Below, piece by piece: positions 39,177 through 41,087 of a stretch of DNA of 41,087 nt. The stretch's first letter is position 1; each line of letters begins with the position of its first letter. The notes beneath the pieces are model-generated. The model ran no database searches and was not told the origin of the DNA. It worked only from the letters and a program-made list of their open reading frames with translations. The DNA is from Haloarculaceae archaeon (GTDB lineage Archaea > Halobacteriota > Halobacteria > Halobacteriales > Haloarculaceae): the NCBI GenBank assembly GCA_018609945.1, contig JAHENO010000184.1:1-41087 (forward strand), read 5' to 3'. The position numbers and the translations under genes are program-made.

Positions 39177-40157
39177 TTACTCGGTCTCGCGGCTGTAGGA
39201 TTGCAGCAGGGCGGAGGGGACCGCGAGCTGGTCGGTCTTCGTTCTCGCGACCGTGTACGAGAGGACGGCAATCGTCGCGAGGTAGGGGTAGGTCGCCATG
39301 ATCGTCGGGTGGAACAGGAAGTTCAGGACGGGATTGAGCAGGTCGGCGAGGGGCGCCCCGGCTCCGAGCGTCAGTTCGAGGCTCTGGGAGCGCAACTGGA
39401 AGGCGTCGAGGAGTCCGAACAGGTACGCCCCGACGAAGACCCGGCTCGGACGCCACTGTGCGAAGATGACGAGCGCGACCGCGATCCAGCCACGCCCGGC
39501 GGTCATCCCTGGCACCCAGAGTTGGGAGAACGACAGCGAAAGGTGTGCACCGGCCGCGCCAGCGAACGCCCCGCCGACGAGGACGGCCAGATACCGCCGC
39601 CGGAAGACGTTGACGCCCATGGTGTCGGCCATCTCGGGGTCCTCGCCGACGGAGATGGTCTCCAGACCGAGATTGGTCCGGAACAGGAAGTACCAGGAGA
39701 CCGGGATCAACAGGATTGCGAGGAAGTCAGTCGCGGTGCTCTGGAAGAAGGCCGGGCCGATGATCGGGATCTCGACGAGGACGGGGATACTCATCTGCGG
39801 GAACCCCGAGATGGAGTTTTCGACCCACGACTGGCCGAAAAACGTCGTCAACCCCGCCCCCAGGAGCGTCAGCATGACGCCACTGATCACCTGATTGGAC
39901 TTCAGCGTGATACAGAGGAACGCGTGGATGAGCGCCAGGAGAACGCCGAGTCCGGTTCCGACCAGGAAGCCGAGCCAGTAATTGCCCGTGACGACTGTGG
40001 TGGCGAAGCCGCCGAGTGCGCCCACGAGCATCATCCCCTCGACCCCGAGGTTGAGGACGCCGGCGCGCTCGCTGATGACCTCGCCGAGGCCGGCGAGGAT
40101 GAACACGGTGGCCGCCCGGACCGTCGCGTCGAGCAGCCCCGCGATGAATCCCGTCAT
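39177..40157 (-). CDS. ABC transporter permease (nucleoside/BMP type, second permease)
   Basis: This 326-residue polytopic membrane protein belongs to the branched-chain/BMP-type permease family. The N-terminal part has FILAGLGEVISERAGVLNLGVEGMMLVGALGG (about residues 18-48), the signature of the smaller permease of purine-nucleoside importers (YufQ/NupQ-like). Eight to ten hydrophobic segments can be counted. The EAA-like loop near SVGEDPEMADTMGVNVFRRRYLAVLVGGAFAGAAGA fits contact with the ATPase. It shares one base with the upstream permease gene (TGATG), so they are translationally coupled. Together with the BMP-type lipoprotein at 29669 and an ATPase probably encoded beyond the right edge, it would import nucleosides or purine bases. 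Confidence 0.85.
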   Translation of the reverse strand: MTGFIAGLLDATVRAATVFILAGLGEVISERAGVLNLGVEGMMLVGALGGFATTVVTGNYWLGFLVGTGLGVLLALIHAFLCITLKSNQVISGVMLTLLGAGLTTFFGQSWVENSISGFPQMSIPVLVEIPIIGPAFFQSTATDFLAILLIPVSWYFLFRTNLGLETISVGEDPEMADTMGVNVFRRRYLAVLVGGAFAGAAGAHLSLSFSQLWVPGMTAGRGWIAVALVIFAQWRPSRVFVGAYLFGLLDAFQLRSQSLELTLGAGAPLADLLNPVLNFLFHPTIMATYPYLATIAVLSYTVARTKTDQLAVPSALLQSYSRETE

Positions 40158-41087
40158 CAGTCACCCCCCGCCGGCGTGCCCGGCGCACCACTCGTCTGGC
40201 CGCCGAGCGAGATGTCGACGCGGTAGCGTTTGAAGAACTCGGCCGTGATCAGAAAGAGGATGATGAGCGCCTGGATTACCTCGACGAGGGCTGCTGGCAC
40301 GCCCAGCGCCACCTCCATGCTCGATCCGCCGACGATGAGCACCGAGAAAAAGATCGCGGCGAGCAACACCTTGAACGCGCCGTTCCGTCCGAGCAGGGCG
40401 ATGACGATGGCAGTAAAGCCGTATCCCGGCGCGAAGTCGGCCCGCATCCGGCCCTGGACGCCGGCGATGTCGCTGAGTCCGGCGAAGGCTGCCAGCGCAC
40501 CCGCCGCGACGAACACGAGTACGTAGACCTTGTACTTGCTCATCCCGGCCTGCTGTGCGGCCTCGGCGTTCGACCCGACGAACGTGATCTCGAAGCCCAG
40601 ACGCGTCTTGGTCACGACGACGTACATCAACACGACCATGACCACGGCCAGGAGAAGCCCGGCGTGGACGCCGAGTCCGAACAGGTCGGGGATCGTCGCG
40701 GCCGCGGGCAGCTGCTCGGTCTGGGGGAAGTTGCCAGCCCCGCCCTGCATCGGCCCGCGGAGGAGATACTCCTTGAAGTTCAGGGCGACGAACGTCAGCA
40801 GCAGCGTCGTGATGATCTCGTTGATGTTCCACCGCGCCCGGAGCCAGCCGGGGATGCCCGCGAAGACGGCCCCGGCCGCGGCAGCAGCGAGGAACATCGC
40901 CGGCAGGAGGAGGAACGCCGGCCACGAGAGTGTGATCCCGACCCAGGTGCCGGCGAGCGCACCGATGATCAGCTGTCCCTCCGCACCGATGTTCCAGACC
41001 CCGGCCCGGAGGGGGAGATACACTGCGAGCCCGGTCAAGATAAGCGGGGCTGCCTTCTTGCCGACTTCGGTCAGGCCGAACTCGGTG
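40157..41087 (-). CDS. ABC transporter permease (nucleoside/BMP type, first permease), 5' end beyond the window
   Basis: About 309 residues are visible; the reading frame stays open to the window edge, so the N-terminus is missing. The visible part begins with FGLTEVGKKAAPLILTGLAV and YLPLRAGVWNIGAEGQLIIGALAG, the signature of the larger permease of BMP-type nucleoside importers (YufP/NupP-like). A frame starting at a TTG at 41038 would cut into this conserved block, so it is not the true start. Multiple hydrophobic segments follow, with GSNAEAAQQAGMSKYKVYVLVFVAAGALAAFAG as the loop that contacts the ATPase. The gene overlaps the second permease gene. The ATPase gene is expected just upstream of this gene, outside the window. 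Confidence 0.88.
   Translation of the reverse strand, partial: TEFGLTEVGKKAAPLILTGLAVYLPLRAGVWNIGAEGQLIIGALAGTWVGITLSWPAFLLLPAMFLAAAAAGAVFAGIPGWLRARWNINEIITTLLLTFVALNFKEYLLRGPMQGGAGNFPQTEQLPAAATIPDLFGLGVHAGLLLAVVMVVLMYVVVTKTRLGFEITFVGSNAEAAQQAGMSKYKVYVLVFVAAGALAAFAGLSDIAGVQGRMRADFAPGYGFTAIVIALLGRNGAFKVLLAAIFFSVLIVGGSSMEVALGVPAALVEVIQALIILFLITAEFFKRYRVDISLGGQTSGAPGTPAGGD

Overview
The window is a catabolic region of a halophilic archaeon (class Halobacteria). The GC content is high and the proteins are strongly Asp/Glu-rich. Two solute-binding lipoproteins carry Tat signals. Many genes have an archaeal TATA box about 25-35 nt before the start codon and almost no leader. There are no rRNAs, tRNAs, CRISPR arrays or insertion sequences. 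Every assignment was made by reading motifs; no database search was run.

Left part (1-11 kb): a sugar and small-carbonyl module. It holds a Tat lipoprotein of an ABC sugar importer, an SDR dehydrogenase, a DeoR/GlpR-type repressor divergent from an FGGY-family sugar kinase, and a class I aldolase of the DeoC/FbaB type. Then come an old-yellow-enzyme/dienoyl-CoA-reductase-like flavoprotein and a three-gene operon of a PEP-hydrolase-family barrel protein, a cupin and a Tm-1-like (UPF0261) protein. Two AT-rich gaps (4927-5416 and 11039-11617) flank this part.

Middle and right (11.6-41 kb): a purine/ureide catabolism island that looks like an archaeal counterpart of the E. coli xdh-ygeWXYZ-yqeABC-ssnA region. 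It encodes an SsnA-like aminohydrolase, a HyuA/allantoinase-like cyclic amidohydrolase, a threonine-synthase-like PLP enzyme (in the place of YgeX), and YgeW carbamoyltransferase coupled to a YqeA-type carbamate kinase. It continues with a YgeY-type M20 hydrolase, an allantoate/N-carbamoyl amino acid hydrolase, a second ATZ/TRZ deaminase, two xanthine-dehydrogenase-like FeS+Mo pairs, adenine deaminase and RidA. A BMP-family nucleoside-binding lipoprotein and two matching ABC permeases (the second cut by the window edge) form an importer. Read as a pathway, purines are imported and deaminated (Ade, SsnA-like and ATZ/TRZ enzymes), hydroxylated (XDH) and ring-opened. The carbamoyl groups then go to carbamate kinase for ATP, and reactive enamines are removed by RidA.

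Cofactor maturation is the most striking part. A four-gene operon encodes DsrE-, DsrF- and DsrH-like sulfur-relay proteins followed by a single XdhC-YqeB fusion protein. Next to it are a TusA-like protein translationally coupled to SelD (selenophosphate synthetase) and a divergent YqeC. A second TusA-like gene precedes the first xdh pair. SelD with YqeB and YqeC is the known signature of selenium-dependent molybdenum hydroxylases, so the whole set suggests a dedicated chalcogen (S/Se) relay that loads the molybdenum cofactor of the two XDH-like enzymes. Both enzymes lack an FAD subunit in this window, and one has a Cys-to-Ser change at an Fe-S ligand position.
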